Shown one piece after another: positions 10,056 through 22,341 of a stretch of 64,000 bases of DNA (its first letter is position 1; each line of letters opens with the position of its first letter). Under the pieces are notes generated by a model. The model ran no database searches, had not been told where the DNA came from, and saw only the letters and a program-made list of their open reading frames with translations. Position numbers and translations under genes: made by a program. This stretch comes from Cryptomeria japonica (lineage: Eukaryota; Streptophyta; Pinopsida; Cupressales; Cupressaceae). The stretch covers positions 263,734,574 through 263,798,573 of the forward strand of contig NC_081407.1 in assembly GCF_030272615.1 (NCBI RefSeq). The letters run 5' to 3'.

Positions 10056-13000
10056 TTCAATCATCGAAGCAGGATCATCATCTGTACCTATCTTTGTTGC
10101 AAATCTAGCTATTGTTGAGGTCAAGGACCGTCTTAGACCAATTTTCAAGAGATATCCGCATGTTGCTACCCTAGACAATTCGGTTGGCTCTTTTTCTCGT
10201 GTTCTGGAAGGAGACGTGTATGCCAAAGATGTAAGAGCTTACATCCACCATCATATTGAGAATTTGGGAATGACTAATATCAAGAGCATGTACATGAATG
10301 AGTTAATGGGAGATTTTAGAAAGTTTAAACTAGTATACCAACATATTGTTGATCTAGGGTTTACTGACATTCTGGATATTATAGAATTCAAAGATGAAAT
10401 TATTAGGTATGTTTTGAGAAGAGTGCATGGAGAGTTTATATGGTTAGATAGACCATATAAGATTACAAAGGAGGCCATCAGGGAAATCACCAGTTTACCA
10501 TAGATTGGACAACGTCGGGAGAAGAAAATTTCAAATGATTAGGTTAACAAGATTACTGGTGCAAAATCAGACAGACAGTCAATGAGAATCAGTACTATCG
10601 CCAATACAAACATCAAATTTGGTAACATGGTCATCGGTTATAAGGTAACATAATCAAACCGACTAAATTTTGTTTCTAGCTATTGCATTTATGCAGCTTA
10701 TAAAATGATGAGGGAGAATGAGATGTTAGATCTATGTGGTTGAATGTTAGATGAATTATTGATTAACATTCTGGTATGGTAACTTAATTGTCTATTTAAT
10801 GCTATTTTTCATCAATGAGACTCTCGATTTTGGAAAGTGACAATGGGCATTTGGTATCCCGGTAGGGAGGCAATTGAAACAACCTATTGCTACATTAGGT
10901 ACTCAAAGAGATGACAAAGTATGGGGCTATTTTAAAGCATTTCAAAAGGCTATGAATTATTGGATGAGGGTTCCTAAGCACATTGTTGAGAAATATTCAA
11001 TTGGCATATGCTTCATGATTAAGAAAGATGAAACACTCATGGAAGCGGTCAAACCCCAGAAGATATGGATTGAGGATATGGGTTATGAAGTTGATGCTCA
11101 GATTCTTGATGCTTATGCACAAATGTTAATTGATGCACCGGTAGATGAAACTGTAAAAACCTTTGGCACTGAGTTCAACCGGAAGAAGAGAGAGAAGCAG
11201 AAAGGAAAGGAAAGTAAGTTTGTTGAAAAGGTTTCATAGGACATCAAAGCATTGATTGATGTTGTCTTGGAGAAAGGCAGGAAGAGAAAAGAACTAGAAG
11301 TATTCATTGAGCCTATTGCAGTAGAGTCTACATCTAAAGATGACATACCCCTAGCATTCAAAAGGGTAATAAGGAAGAAAACTAAAGAAACTAAGGTAAG
11401 AGGCTAAGAAGAAACTGGTTAGGAAAGTTACTATCAGGGTACTGATACAAAAGAAGGATGACATTGATATGGCAATTGAATTTGGTAGTGTAACTATTAC
11501 TCCACCAAAGACTTGTGCAGAGTTAGTTGATTAGATTACTAAGGATGGTATGTTAAAGAATCTATAGTTTTATTTTGAAAATTTAGAGGATGTTGAACAA
11601 AGAGAAGTAGAGGAAGTAGTTTTGTTATATTTGGATATTTATAAGAAAGCCTTATTAGAAATTGAAAACCAAATACCGATACAGTTGTATGATATGTTAG
11701 ATGATAGAAGACTATCAACAATGCAAGAGGACAAGCATATAGAGATTCAAGAGTTGTTATATGTTTGTGTTTCTATTGCTCCCAAGGAGATGGATAAGAC
11801 ACTTGAGGTTGCAGATAGGAAAATATTTAACAACAAACATAGAATAATTAGTCTTATGTTAGGAAGGGTCAATAAGATAATTAAGAAGACCCACAAGGCA
11901 TGGTCTACGTTCTTTGAAGAGAACTGTGGTTTTAACACTTCATCAGAAACTAAGACAAATACTGCAGACATCCCAGTTGAAGGGAAAGGAAAGGGTATTA
12001 TGGGAATTCATCCTCAATTTTGAAAAACATTAAGATAGTGGAAATTGAGCCCCCGGTAGATACAAATATCTAGAAAATTGTTGAGATACCAGAAGATACA
12101 AATAGTGTAAAGGTTAATAATGTATGGGATACTAATGTTGAGGATAATAGTCCTCTAGATATAGATACATAGGATGAAGTTATAGTTCCTAGGGAGGAAC
12201 CAACAATTACTATGACTACACCAAGTGGCAAAGAGGAATCCGATAGGGAACTGATGGTGAGTCCATCATTGTTGTCAATTGATACTTTGTAGGTTGAAAA
12301 GAAAAGCTTAACCAAGATGAGCTCTACTAAACTCATGATGATGGTTGCACAAAAAATGATGAAGGAGGGATCTATGGATAAAGGGGTTATTGATCATTCT
12401 ATCACTATTTTGTATAGACTAGTCTCGAAGTGCAAGTTTGGCAATGAAGCAAGCCCATCTGACAAGCTTAAGATAATCACTAAACATATTTCAAAGGATT
12501 TTCAGTCCTTGCAATAGATATCAAACCGACAAGCACTGGAGAGGTTCACATAGGAAAAAAGAGATACATTTGATCAAGTGATTGAGTCTGAGAGGAAGAA
12601 GATCAATGATAAGTTGAAATTGATAGACAATTATTTAAAGTAGTGTACTAATATCTATAGAGTATGTTGTAACACAAGTTTACTTACAGTTGATTTGGAT
12701 AAAAAGATTAAGGATATTCAGGAGAAAATTGTTGGTATAGTCAATTCTTTTGATGGTTCACATTCATTGACTACATCCATTGATGGTCAAATTTTGGTTT
12801 TAGAAGCCCAAGTTTTTTCTCTTGAGAAGGAAAAAGAATAAATAATAAGAAGAGCTAGAAGTCTTAGAGGTTTAGTGAGTCCCCAGTTGGATTCACTTGG
12901 TGTACACAAGGAGTCTATAGATCTGGTTGGTAAGCCCACACCAACAGAGTTAAATGAGAAGGAGTCATTTGCCCATATGCTAAATAGACTTATATCTATT

Positions 13001-13091
13001 TTTGGCACTTCCTAATCTGGTTGGGATATGTATCTAGAGCTTTTGGAGAAGGCCTATCTAGAAAGATTTAAATATATTAAGCTCCGGTAAG
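10056..13091 (+). pseudogene. NA-2 ORF2, large unknown protein (decayed)
   Basis: Pieces in different frames align one after another with NA-3 ORF2: RRVHGEFIWLDRPYKIT (about 10420-10470; NA-3 has SRVHGDKMYLERTHDIT), KYSIGICFMIKKDETLMEAV with MGYEV (about 10990-11090), LYDMLDDRRLSTMQEDK (about 11680-11730) and ISLMLGRV (about 11850). The C-terminal third is charged and coil-like (DTFDQVIESERKKI near 12565). It lacks the long Glu/Lys tract of NA-3. Several frameshifts and TAG/TAA stops break it. I do not recognise the family; a very distant likeness to plant transposon-associated proteins is possible but unproven. Confidence 0.6.
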
Positions 13092-13181
13092 GTATTTTTG
13101 GGATATTCATTGTTAATTATCTTTCATTCTTCATCCCGATTTTGGATTTTTTGTATTCTTTTTTGGAAATTTGATGGCATT

Positions 13182-13383
13182 GATGTCAAAGGGGGAGTGA
13201 TATAGACGTGAAAAATAATAAGGGAGTTGTATACATTAGGGGGAGATATGGAGATATGGAGTATTTTTTATTATGATCATAGATGAATATTCAGCTTAGG
13301 GGGAGTAGGTTCAAGATGAAACTGATAGTTGGAAACCATAACAATTTTTCACGAGTGTTTCCATCAATGCCAAAGGGGGAGAT
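13182..13383 (+). other. NA-2 multiple polypurine tracts
   Basis: AAAGGGGGAG-type tracts lie near 13187, 13240, 13300 and 13373. The last is preceded by CATCAATGCC and touches the LTR. The arrangement is the same as in Cop-A and Cop-D. Confidence 0.8.
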
Positions 13384-14337
13384 TGATGGAAATTGACACT
13401 CAATTGGTTGGTTTCACTATGTTGTCATTGATGGCAACATGGCAATTTATTTTGGCTTCATATTTTGGGTTAGTTGTGTACAGGCAGGCACTTCATAGAC
13501 ACTTTACCGACACCGACAAGTTGAAAGGAATTCTTTGGTTATAGACAATGAAGGATGACATGGTTTAGAATCAATTTATCGATATTGGAGGCTGAAATAT
13601 TTTGGATCCGACATCGACAATTATTTTTGATATTCATGTATTTATGTTGTCTAGCCGACATGTATATTGATATTGTATTTATCTTTGTAAGCCGACAAAA
13701 GGCATGATAAACTGTAAAGGGTATATAGGCCAGTTGGTTAGATAATTTTGAAAGATGATATGGATGCGAATATGGATTCATAAGAGAATATGATGATGTT
13801 ATGTAATGCGAAACATATGACAAAGATCATGTATGTGAGGATATTTATGTAAGGGGTATTTTGGTAAAGGGTTTAGGGTTTCAGACTAAAACAAATAGAG
13901 CTTAACCGGAACTGTATTTAGGCATAAAAGATGCTATCTTGGCAGTCCAATCATTTCTTCAGATTGTAGTCTAGACTTGGATATAGTCATTGAGGCTCGT
14001 TTTGTGATTGAGTAGTGTGCTCTAGGCTGTAAGCCTTCCTACAAGTGCAGACCCCTATATTTTGTAATATCTCTTCATATGGCCAGTGAATTGATATTGT
14101 GGGTCACAAATCTCACCGTGGTTTTTCCTCTTTGAGATTTTCCACGTATAATTCTATGTATTATGGTATTCATTTATGTGATTGTCTTAATGGTTTCTTT
14201 ACTTCTTTCAATCTTATATGTATCCATATACTGGTTGGTGTATGGATGTTTTAATAATGGTAAAATTAATTATTTTGGTAGAACACTGTTTCACCCACCC
14301 CTCTCAGTTTTCTTTGATTCCAATAACTCCTACATCA
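13384..14337 (+). repeat. NA-2 3' LTR
   Basis: Starts TGATGGAAATTGAC directly after the polypurine tract and ends CTACATCA. It contains TATGTTGTCATTGATGGCAA near its start, a telo-box GGTTTAGGGTTTC (13869-13881), a TATA-like GGCATAAAAGAT (near 13921), the CACCGTGGTTTTTCC motif (near 14115) and a C-rich CACCCACCCCTCTCAG near the end. No second copy is in the window. Confidence 0.8.
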
Positions 14338-14349
14338 AACATCTGAGGT

Positions 14350-15673
14350 TGTTGAAAAATTGAGTCTCTCACTTTGTTGAGGTCAGAGGAAAACCAAGGC
14401 AGTCCACCTCTGCCTAAGAAATCCAGGATGAATCTTCAATTGTTTTGTCCTTCCATTTTACAAGATACTCCTTATACTGTCTACTCTGGGTGCTACGCCT
14501 AATCCTACTATCCAAAATGTCTTCAATCTAGTCTAGCTCCTTCTGGGGCAACAATTTCTCCTAGTCTGCAATACTGCCCTCACTGAATTCCAGTTCATGA
14601 TACTGATGTAGATCTGCAATGTTAAATATAGGTGAAATACTCCAACTATCTGGTAACTCCACTTCATATGAATTTCTAGAATTGAACTTCCTTAAGATCT
14701 TAAAAGGTCCAAACTTCCTCATCTGCAACTTGTTATAGGTTCCAATTGTAAATCTCTCTTTTCTCATATACACCATCAATTTATCACCAAATTCAAATTC
14801 CTTATGTCTTCTCTTCTCATCCAATTTCTCCTTATACTTGTTATTCATGTCCTCTAAATGTTGCTTAACCTAAATATGCAAGGCCTTCATGTGATCTACA
14901 AATTATTTTGGCTATGCACTCCACTTGTATTCATTACTGACATCTCTTAATTATGATATACCTCTAGGGTGTGTTCCGGTAACAATCTCAAAAGGTGTTC
15001 TTTTGATACTCCCGTTCACTAAATTATTGTAGGCAAACTCTCCTTGTGCAAGGATCAAATCCCAACTTTTAGTCTTCTCTACAACAAGGCATCTCAACAA
15101 ATTTCCCAAGCTCTGGTTTACTACTTATGTCTGTCCATCAGTCTGTGGGTGAAAAGTAGAACTAAATTTCAAATTTGTCTTCATCTTTTTCTAAAGTGTT
15201 CTCCAAAAATAACCAACAAACTTAGTATCTCTACCTAAAACTATGCTCTTAGGTAATCCATGCAATCTCACCACTTCCTTGAAAATAAGGTTAGCTATAT
15301 GCACTACATCTAATGTCTTCTTACAAGATATGAAATGAGCCATCTTCGATAATCTATCCACTACAACAAATATAGAATCATTCCCTCTCTGTGTATAGGA
15401 TAACTCTTATATCCTCCCAAGCTCTTTCTGGTACTGTCAAAGGCTTATACAATCCCACATCCTGGCTACTATCTTTTGCAATTTGACAAATTCTACAACT
15501 CTGCACAAATTTCCTAACATCCTTATGAATTTGAGGCCAATCTTATCAACACCAAAGTGTCTAGCTAATCCTCCACTATGTTTCTCTTTTATCAGATTCT
15601 CCCTCATAGAACTCTTAGGTATGCACAAGTGAAATCCTCTAAATAACATTCCATCGTGAATGAAGTAATCCAA
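14350..15673 (-). pseudogene. Gyp-1 integrase with C-terminal chromodomain
   Basis: The minus strand gives a zinc-binding H2C2 start (KEKHSGGLARHFG, about 15437-15673), a decayed core (15000-15430), the integrase C-terminal domain (GDKLMVYMRKERF, FGPFKILRK, 14561-14848) and, after a TAG, a chromodomain (IEDILDSRIR, QYKEYLVKWKDK, about 14380-14560). Chromodomains steer chromoviruses to marked chromatin. Stops and frameshifts disable the gene. Confidence 0.85.
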
Positions 15674-15682
15674 CCACTTGTT

Positions 15683-16262
15683 TCAATCTACCATAATCGG
15701 TTGTCTACATCCTTTCCAATGTTCACCATAATCTGGGTCATCATCACATAAGGTCATCAACTCCTCAAATCCTAATACTATCACTCTCATTTTTGTCAAA
15801 AAATTCCTCATTCTACTTAGTGCATTAGCAAATTTGTTAGATTTCCCACTTCTATGCTTCAACACAAAGGTGTAACACTGCAAAAATTCTACCCATCTCA
15901 TATGTCTTTGATTCAACTTACTCTGATTGTTCAAATACTGTAAGGCTTGGTGATCAATATAGAACACAAAATCCTTAAGCAATAGGTAATGTCTCCATTT
16001 CTTTAGGGCTTGAACTATGGTATAAAATTCCTGATCATACACTGAATATATCCTCCTGCCATCATTCAACTTCTCACTAAAATAAGCTACTGCTCTTTCT
16101 TCCTGACTCAATACAGCCACAATTGCAGTTCCACTTACATCACAATCTACTTGAAATACTTTGTTGAAATCTGGTAAAGCTAACATAGGCTACTTAGTCA
16201 CTTTCCACTTTAGCAATTAAAAACTTTTATTTGTTCCGTTTGTCTACTTGAATCTAAAAGAG
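15683..16262 (-). pseudogene. Gyp-1 RNase H
   Basis: The frame reads MLALPDFNKVFQVDCDVSG, VAYFSEKLND, YSVYDQEFYTIVQAL and FYIDHQALQYL, which is the gypsy RNase H (RT_RNaseH_2 type) at full length. Upstream, after one TAG, LLKWKVTK continues to about 16262, where the homology stops at the insert. Confidence 0.9.
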
Positions 16263-19200
16263 ACAACTCAAATTATCCTTGATAATATGAAATTATATAA
16301 ATCTAAGTACATTTTGGAGACAAATTCATGGAAACTCACACATGCCTTGCATATGTGTGAGCCTGCAAACTGAAACAAAACCTACAGTAAAGACAACACT
16401 GAAAACATAGAAGAACACACTATCATTTGCACAAATAAAAAGATGCCATCACTGGAACCTGCAATTTCAGATTTCTCCCTTGGAGAAAATCTCTCCAAAA
16501 CTAGAACCCCTACAATTGAGAAAAATTGGGAATAAGAAGGAGGGGGAAAAATATCAGAATCTATCAGAACATGCCATGTGTCCCCTTTCTCCAACTGAAA
16601 TTTATTATCTTCTTCTTTCTCATGGAAACTACTTCCAAAATATCCCACATTTGTTGAAATTGACTCCATAACTAAATTTCTCATCTCGAGAGCTTTCCGG
16701 AAAAATATAATACTTCTACATTTGGCCAAAAATGGACCCCTGGGCGAATTAATCCACTTTATGTGCTCATCATTTAAATTTTTGAATTATTCATATAGTT
16801 TGCACTATGTAATTAACATGATTTTAATTTTGATTTTTGCCTCCCTTTTGGCCTGACGCCTTGCCACATGGCGACCTCTGATTAGTCGATAGATAGGACC
16901 CACGAGCTATCTTTCCACCTGGACCCACCACCTGGCTTTCAACATTTCGCAATGGCTAACGGGCGAGCAACTGAGAGCTTTGAAATCACGCGAGCTATTG
17001 GATCATCTCCAAGATGCACGATCTTTACCTCGATTTCTGTGCACATGGTTTTCACTATTTTGTGAAGGGTATTTGGCATGCATCTTCCCTTCGCGAATCC
17101 ACGCGCACCGTCAATCTTTTTGGAACATGCTCACTGGTTAAGTTGGCCTTTCTATGCAAAATTTTGCCCATTTGCCAAAATTTTGCCCATTTGCCTCGGG
17201 AAGTGTGCCTGCGTGGGGTCCACCTATCACCATCTGTCACCTCCTCCGATCACCTTGGGATCTGTGCCCATGCGCGTGGGGTCCGCTTGGGTACCCAACG
17301 GACACCGTCCGTCAAAAGTCTTGAGGCTTTGACAAATTACTAGTGTGGAGTATTCCTTTTAAATACCATAAAATCCCATTTCACAGCGAATGTGGGATAT
17401 ATGGTTTTGCCCAAAAAATGCATTATGAATCTTTTTCCTAAGCTTTAATGGAGTTTTTTTTCTATCATTTGCATTCCCTGGAAGTTTCTACATTTTACAT
17501 GCCACATTTTTGCTTGGAGTCACCACGGTGAAGGAGGGGGATTATTTTAAAACCTGCAAAGTGCATCAAGAATTTCATGTGCTTTTCTTATCCATACCAC
17601 ACATCACTTGCATACACCCACCATTTGCATTTGATGCATGTCACATAGAGGAAAGGAGGAGAGGACTCTGTGAATTGCAATTGATTTGATTTCCTGAAAG
17701 CTGCTACCACGTGGGAGGAGGATTTGCTATGTTTTGAATATTTTCTGCAACCTTTTCAATGTGACTTCCACTTTATCAATATCCATGGCTTCTCCATTTT
17801 CAAATTTTTATTTCCAGCTTCATCTACTACAACATTGTCATTTTTAAAAATGGAACTGTTTGTTCTAAACTTGTCCCTTCATCCACGCAGGGAGGAGGGA
17901 GCACTGTTGTTTGCATTTTGCCTAGAGGCTGTTGCTATTTTAAATGCCCACCAAACTTCATGTGGGAGGAAACTGGCATTTCAATTGCCAATAGTGCTAG
18001 CTGAAGTTTCAAATGGCTCTTTAGCCTAAACACTACGCAAATGGGGAAGAAGCAAGGTCTGCAGCTTTATGCATGCACTTTGCATTTACTTGGAAAGACT
18101 TCAGTCTTCACACCACACCATGTACCAAGGAAAACATCGAAATATACTTGCTGTTGCATTTTCCTGAGAGCTTGATGGTCTTTACACATGCTAATTGCAT
18201 TTGCAAATTGCTTCTAAATCCTTTTTATTTGCTACAACATGGGAAGACATTGGCAAAGTTGTGGAATTTGGCTCTTACCAGCCATTGCATTTGCTTTGGA
18301 TTTAATCCCCTTAACCACACATAGGGAGGACTGCTGAAGAATGACATTCACTGCTAATTATTTCTTCATTTGCTGAAAGTTATTATTTCCCTCTCATTTG
18401 CCACTACCACCAAGATGAATTCGGCATCATGCCAATTACATTTGCTTTGGAAAATTTATTAATGCCTCTTATTTGCCACTGCCCGAGAGATGAATTTTAT
18501 CATCATCACTCTTATAACATGTCTCATAATCAAAATCCACATTTAGATATTCTGGAAATCTTTTATTTAACAAAGTCGCCAATAAAATCAATGTACGGGC
18601 ATGAGCCAGGTCGGGCCCCAAAGTGGGTCTGACTAAATTTTTTTTTTGTTTTCATGCAACTGACCTCTGAAATGCTTTAGGAATCTTAAACTTACCTCTG
18701 GAAACGATCGGCACCATTTTCAGATCATCAGACTGAGTTTCACAACTTTCAGGTACTTACGCCACATTTTCGCATTTAATCGCGAAGACGTAATTTTGAA
18801 ACCTATCAAAACACCTTTCTGGAACTCACCATCTGACAGGCATGTACTCTGATATACAAGGATGAACTATACCAAACGGTTTTTCAAGATGAGTCCCGAG
18901 TGAAGAGATATTAATTTTCAAAAATGCCCAATTGGCTTTGTCGACACTGCAGACCTGATGAAGTCAATGTTCTAGCAACACATGATACCTTTCTCAAAAA
19001 TACCAAACAACTTCCGTAGACCCTCAAATTTGAAACACACGTACCTTTAAGTACATATTAAATCTTTGAATTCTCAGTTCGATCAAAAGTCTGACTGGGT
19101 GCAAATGGTGCACTCATGAAAATGGCTACTTTAACTGATGCGGCAACAAAAGTACGGATAACTGAAACAGATGGCTCAATAGACCCTTTTGAAAACCGAT

Positions 19201-19812
19201 CAAACAGATTGGCAGAGGCTTGAAATTTGAAACATGACTCATCATTTATACCAACAATAGCCCGGAACAAACATTCTAACATGACACCCATTGAGGCAAC
19301 TTTTACACTTATGCGAAACAGGGCTCCGACTAGCTGTCAAAACAGGGACTTGCCAAAACACACAAACTGCAAACGGATTTGGCTTTGAAAACTAAGCAAA
19401 TGGATTCATTAGGACTTGAAATTTTTCAGGTTGACTCACATTTATGCATAGAATCTAATCCACTTTGAATTTCTTCATGACAATCAACAGGGCAAAAGAT
19501 GTAAACACTCAAAGTAGGCTACTTGGTAAAATCTGCATTTGCACCTAAAATGCACTTTCAACTCACCCCTCGAAATGGGTACCTGGTAAACTTATCCAAA
19601 CTGAATTCTAAAAGTTGTACATCATTGGATAGGCCAAATGAAAGGTGTAGGACATGAATCCCGAGCCTTACCCCTTGAAAATCAACTAGCTCCATTTTAC
19701 CCCCTCTCTAACTAGGCCATTCAAACGGACTCATTTTTATCATTTGGAAATGTAGGGCAAAATTTTAAAATGGGCCTCTAAACTTGACTCAAATTTAATG
19801 AGTCCCAACACC
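16263..19812. other. Unassigned 3.5-kb insert in Gyp-1 pol
   Basis: It splits the Gyp-1 polymerase between DGLKM (RT end) and the segment before RNase H. No credible ORF is present. The right end reads AATGAGTCCCAACA, so on the minus strand it starts TGTTGGGACTC, like an LTR; the left end is not sharp and I found no matching 5-bp duplication. The middle (16840-17320) is GC-richer than its surroundings, and CATTTGC/TTTGC words recur across 17100-18500. It could be a long solo LTR, but this is unproven. Confidence 0.5.
17157..17194. repeat. 19-bp perfect tandem duplication
   Basis: CAAAATTTTGCCCATTTGC occurs twice back to back (17157-17175 and 17176-17194) inside the insert. Confidence 0.95.
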
Positions 19813-20645
19813 ATCTTCAAACCATCTACAGATATCACAAATCCCAAATAGACTAACTCTTCCTTCATGAAAGTACACCTCTTAAGATTTATCAGCAACT
19901 TTTATTCTCTCAAACTCTACAAAACTTGCCTTAAATGAAACAAATGCTCTTCTTTTGTCTTACTAAAAATTAGAATGTCATCCAAATATACAATAAAAAA
20001 CTTACCCAAGAATTTATTCAATACCTCATTCATCAACTTCATGAAAGTACTTGGTGCATTAGTCAACCCAAAAGGCATCACCAACCATTCGTACAATCTT
20101 TCATTTGTCTTGAACGTTGTCTTCCACTCATCTCTTTCTTTGATTTTGATATGATGATATCCACTCTTCAAGTCTATCTTTGTGTAGTATTTGGCTCCAT
20201 TCAAACAATCCATTATGTCATCCATCCTAGGTAAAGGAAACTGGTACTTCACTGTGATCTTGTTTATTGTTCTAGAATCAGTACACATCCTCCATTCTTC
20301 ATTCTTCTCAGGTGCTAATAGTGTTGGTACTCCACAAGGACTTAGACTTTCTCTGATCAAACCTTTCTCTAGCAATTCTTGCACTTGTCTATTCAAATCT
20401 TCATTCTCTGTCGGTGTCAACCAATGTGCATCTTTGTTAGGGAAAATAGCTCCAGGAACTAGGTCCATGTAATGACTGATACTTCTCATAGGTGGTAATC
20501 CATCAAGCACATTATCTGAAATGATGTCTTCATACTGTGTCAGTAACTTCTTTATCTCATCTGGTTGTTCTTCTTCATTCTCTAGATGCCGAGTCTTCTT
20601 AGGAACTAAGGCAAAATGCACATTCTCATGTCTCATTCCATCCAA
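19813..20645 (-). pseudogene. Gyp-1 reverse transcriptase
   Basis: The minus-strand frame reads gypsy RT motifs in order: LLEKGLIRESLSPCGVP, RMCTDSRTINKIT, YTKIDLKSGYHHI, WLVMPFGLTNAPSTF and the catalytic IVYLDDILIF. It runs cleanly for 242 codons to 19917 and on, through a stop, to DGLKM at about 19813, where the insert begins. It is one of the best-preserved polymerase pieces in the window, but it is cut from its RNase H. Confidence 0.93.
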
Positions 20646-22300
20646 GAATTTCCTTCCACCAAATAGATTCTAGCATTCGTACAAACTTTACTCTTCAAAG
20701 GCTCCTCCAAGGGTAACAAGATTTGTTTCATCCCATTTGCTACAATAGTATATATGTTCTTTCTCCCATCATTTATTGCCTGTCAATCAAACTGCCAAGG
20801 TCTACCCAGCAAAAGGTGACAAATATCAATAGGCATAATGTCACACAAGACTTCATCATGATAATTTCCAATTTTCAATTTCACCAAACATTTCTCACTT
20901 ACTAACAACTTATGTTCATCCTAAATCAATGCTATCTGATAAGGCTTAGGGTGTTTCAATCTTTCCAACTTCAACTTATTCACCATTTCTTTTGAAACAA
21001 GATTATCTGAACTACCACTATCAATAACAAATTTATAGCACTTACTAGATACCTTACATCTGGTCTTGAACAAATTTCTCCTCTGCAGGGGCTCCTCATC
21101 TTCTCCGGTATGACACAAAGCTCTCTTGATCATCAACAGTTCTCCATATTCCAGTTTGTTAGCTGATTCGGTGGGGCTTTCTTCCACTAATGTTGTTCTC
21201 CCAGTTTTTTCTATCTTCTTACATTTGAATGCATGATGTCCTTTGTCTCCACACTTATAGAAAGTTCCTCTAAACACTCTCTTATCTTGTCTTCTATCAT
21301 CTTTTCCAAAAGTTTCACTTTGGTAGCCATTGGGTTTTCTCCTCCTATAGAAATTTATGTCATCCTTCCAGTATGAATTACCTTCTTTTCTTACTTCCTT
21401 GTCCTTGTCCTGATCTGTACAGGTTCCTCTTCCTCCTTGAAATCTTCCTCTGAAAAACCATCCACCTCTACGTTGTTGTCTCTGCTCGTGTCTTTTGTTC
21501 AGCTTCTCTTTTTCTTTCAAGGTATATTGGTACGCTTCTTCAACGCTCTGCAACTTGATCAAACTAAATTCATCTTGTATAGAAATCCTTAGTCCATTCA
21601 AATATCTCGCAACTTGTTCAACCTCATCATCGACATGTCTGGATCTGATATTCAACTTGTAGAATGCTTTGTTGTACTCCTTCACACTAGATTCCTCCGG
21701 CTTCAAGTTCTGCAACTTTTGGAATAGATTTACTTGATAATCAGCTGGCATAAACTTCAATTTTAACTTATCAACCATCCACTCCCATGATTTGATCTTC
21801 TCTTTACCTCTTCTCTTTCTATCAACCTGGAAATACTCCCACCAAAGAGATGCATGACTTTTTAACTGGGTACAAGCATACTTCACCTTTCTTTCCTCTA
21901 TGGTGTTCTCAAAATCAAAATACTTCTCCATCTCCAATATCTAATTCATCAATTCATCCAAATCCAACTTTCCATCATACTTCGATGGGGTAAAATGTGG
22001 TTTAGTGTTCGCTCTACTCAAAACCCTCAAGAACCTTTCTTCATTTGTATCGATCGCCAGTGGATTTGCTACTTGTTATGTCCGGGCTTCTTCTTCCTCA
22101 TCTTCCCTCACATCTTCAATATGTCGACCTCTTCTCTAGGATATATCAACAACTTCCAACTAGGCCGGAATTCCTCACAATAGTGTTTGCATTCCCATGC
22201 ACTCCACCATTCCTATTTCCTCTTCATGCCATCTTTATGACAGTCCTCTACAGTTATAGGTTGGATTCACAGTCTACCACCCTACAACAAAATTCTTAGG
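20646..22300 (-). pseudogene. Gyp-1 gag and protease
   Basis: A 338-codon open stretch (20921-21937) holds the Retrotrans_gag-like core (LKSHASLWWEYF, LQNLKPEESSVKEYN), a basic Arg/Gly-rich stretch, a knuckle FYKCGDKGHHAFKC that has lost its first Cys, and the protease motif FVIDSGSSDNL. Upstream, a TAG at the position of a likely Trp (before ILEMEKYF) cuts off the N-terminus. Downstream, decayed sequence with HLLLGRPWQFD links to the RT. Confidence 0.88.
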
Positions 22301-22327
22301 ACAATGCAATATCCAAAATGAAATCTT

Positions 22328-22339
22328 GCTTTAATACCA
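22328..22339 (-). other. Gyp-1 primer-binding site
   Basis: The minus strand reads TGGTATTAAAGC, a tRNA-Met-type PBS with two changes, two bases after the presumed LTR end ACTGTACCA. Confidence 0.65.
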
Positions 22340-22341
22340 CT

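Larger units (their letters stand above)
8997..14337 (+). mobile_element. NA-2: 5'-truncated non-autonomous LTR element
   Basis: It holds the 3' half of ORF1 (coiled coil plus four CCHC knuckles), a decayed ORF2, several polypurine tracts and a 3' LTR (13384-14337). There is no 5' LTR or PBS; the left end begins inside ORF1. It belongs to the same family as NA-3 by ORF1 architecture and four alignable ORF2 blocks. It abuts Gyp-1 at 14338, right after the Gyp-1 chromodomain, so it probably inserted there before losing its left end. Confidence 0.8.

Noticed and set aside
17014-18324. Plus-strand ORFs in the 3.5-kb insert
   Set aside because: Short, overlapping, no motif, and built partly from the CATTTGC words and a tandem duplication.
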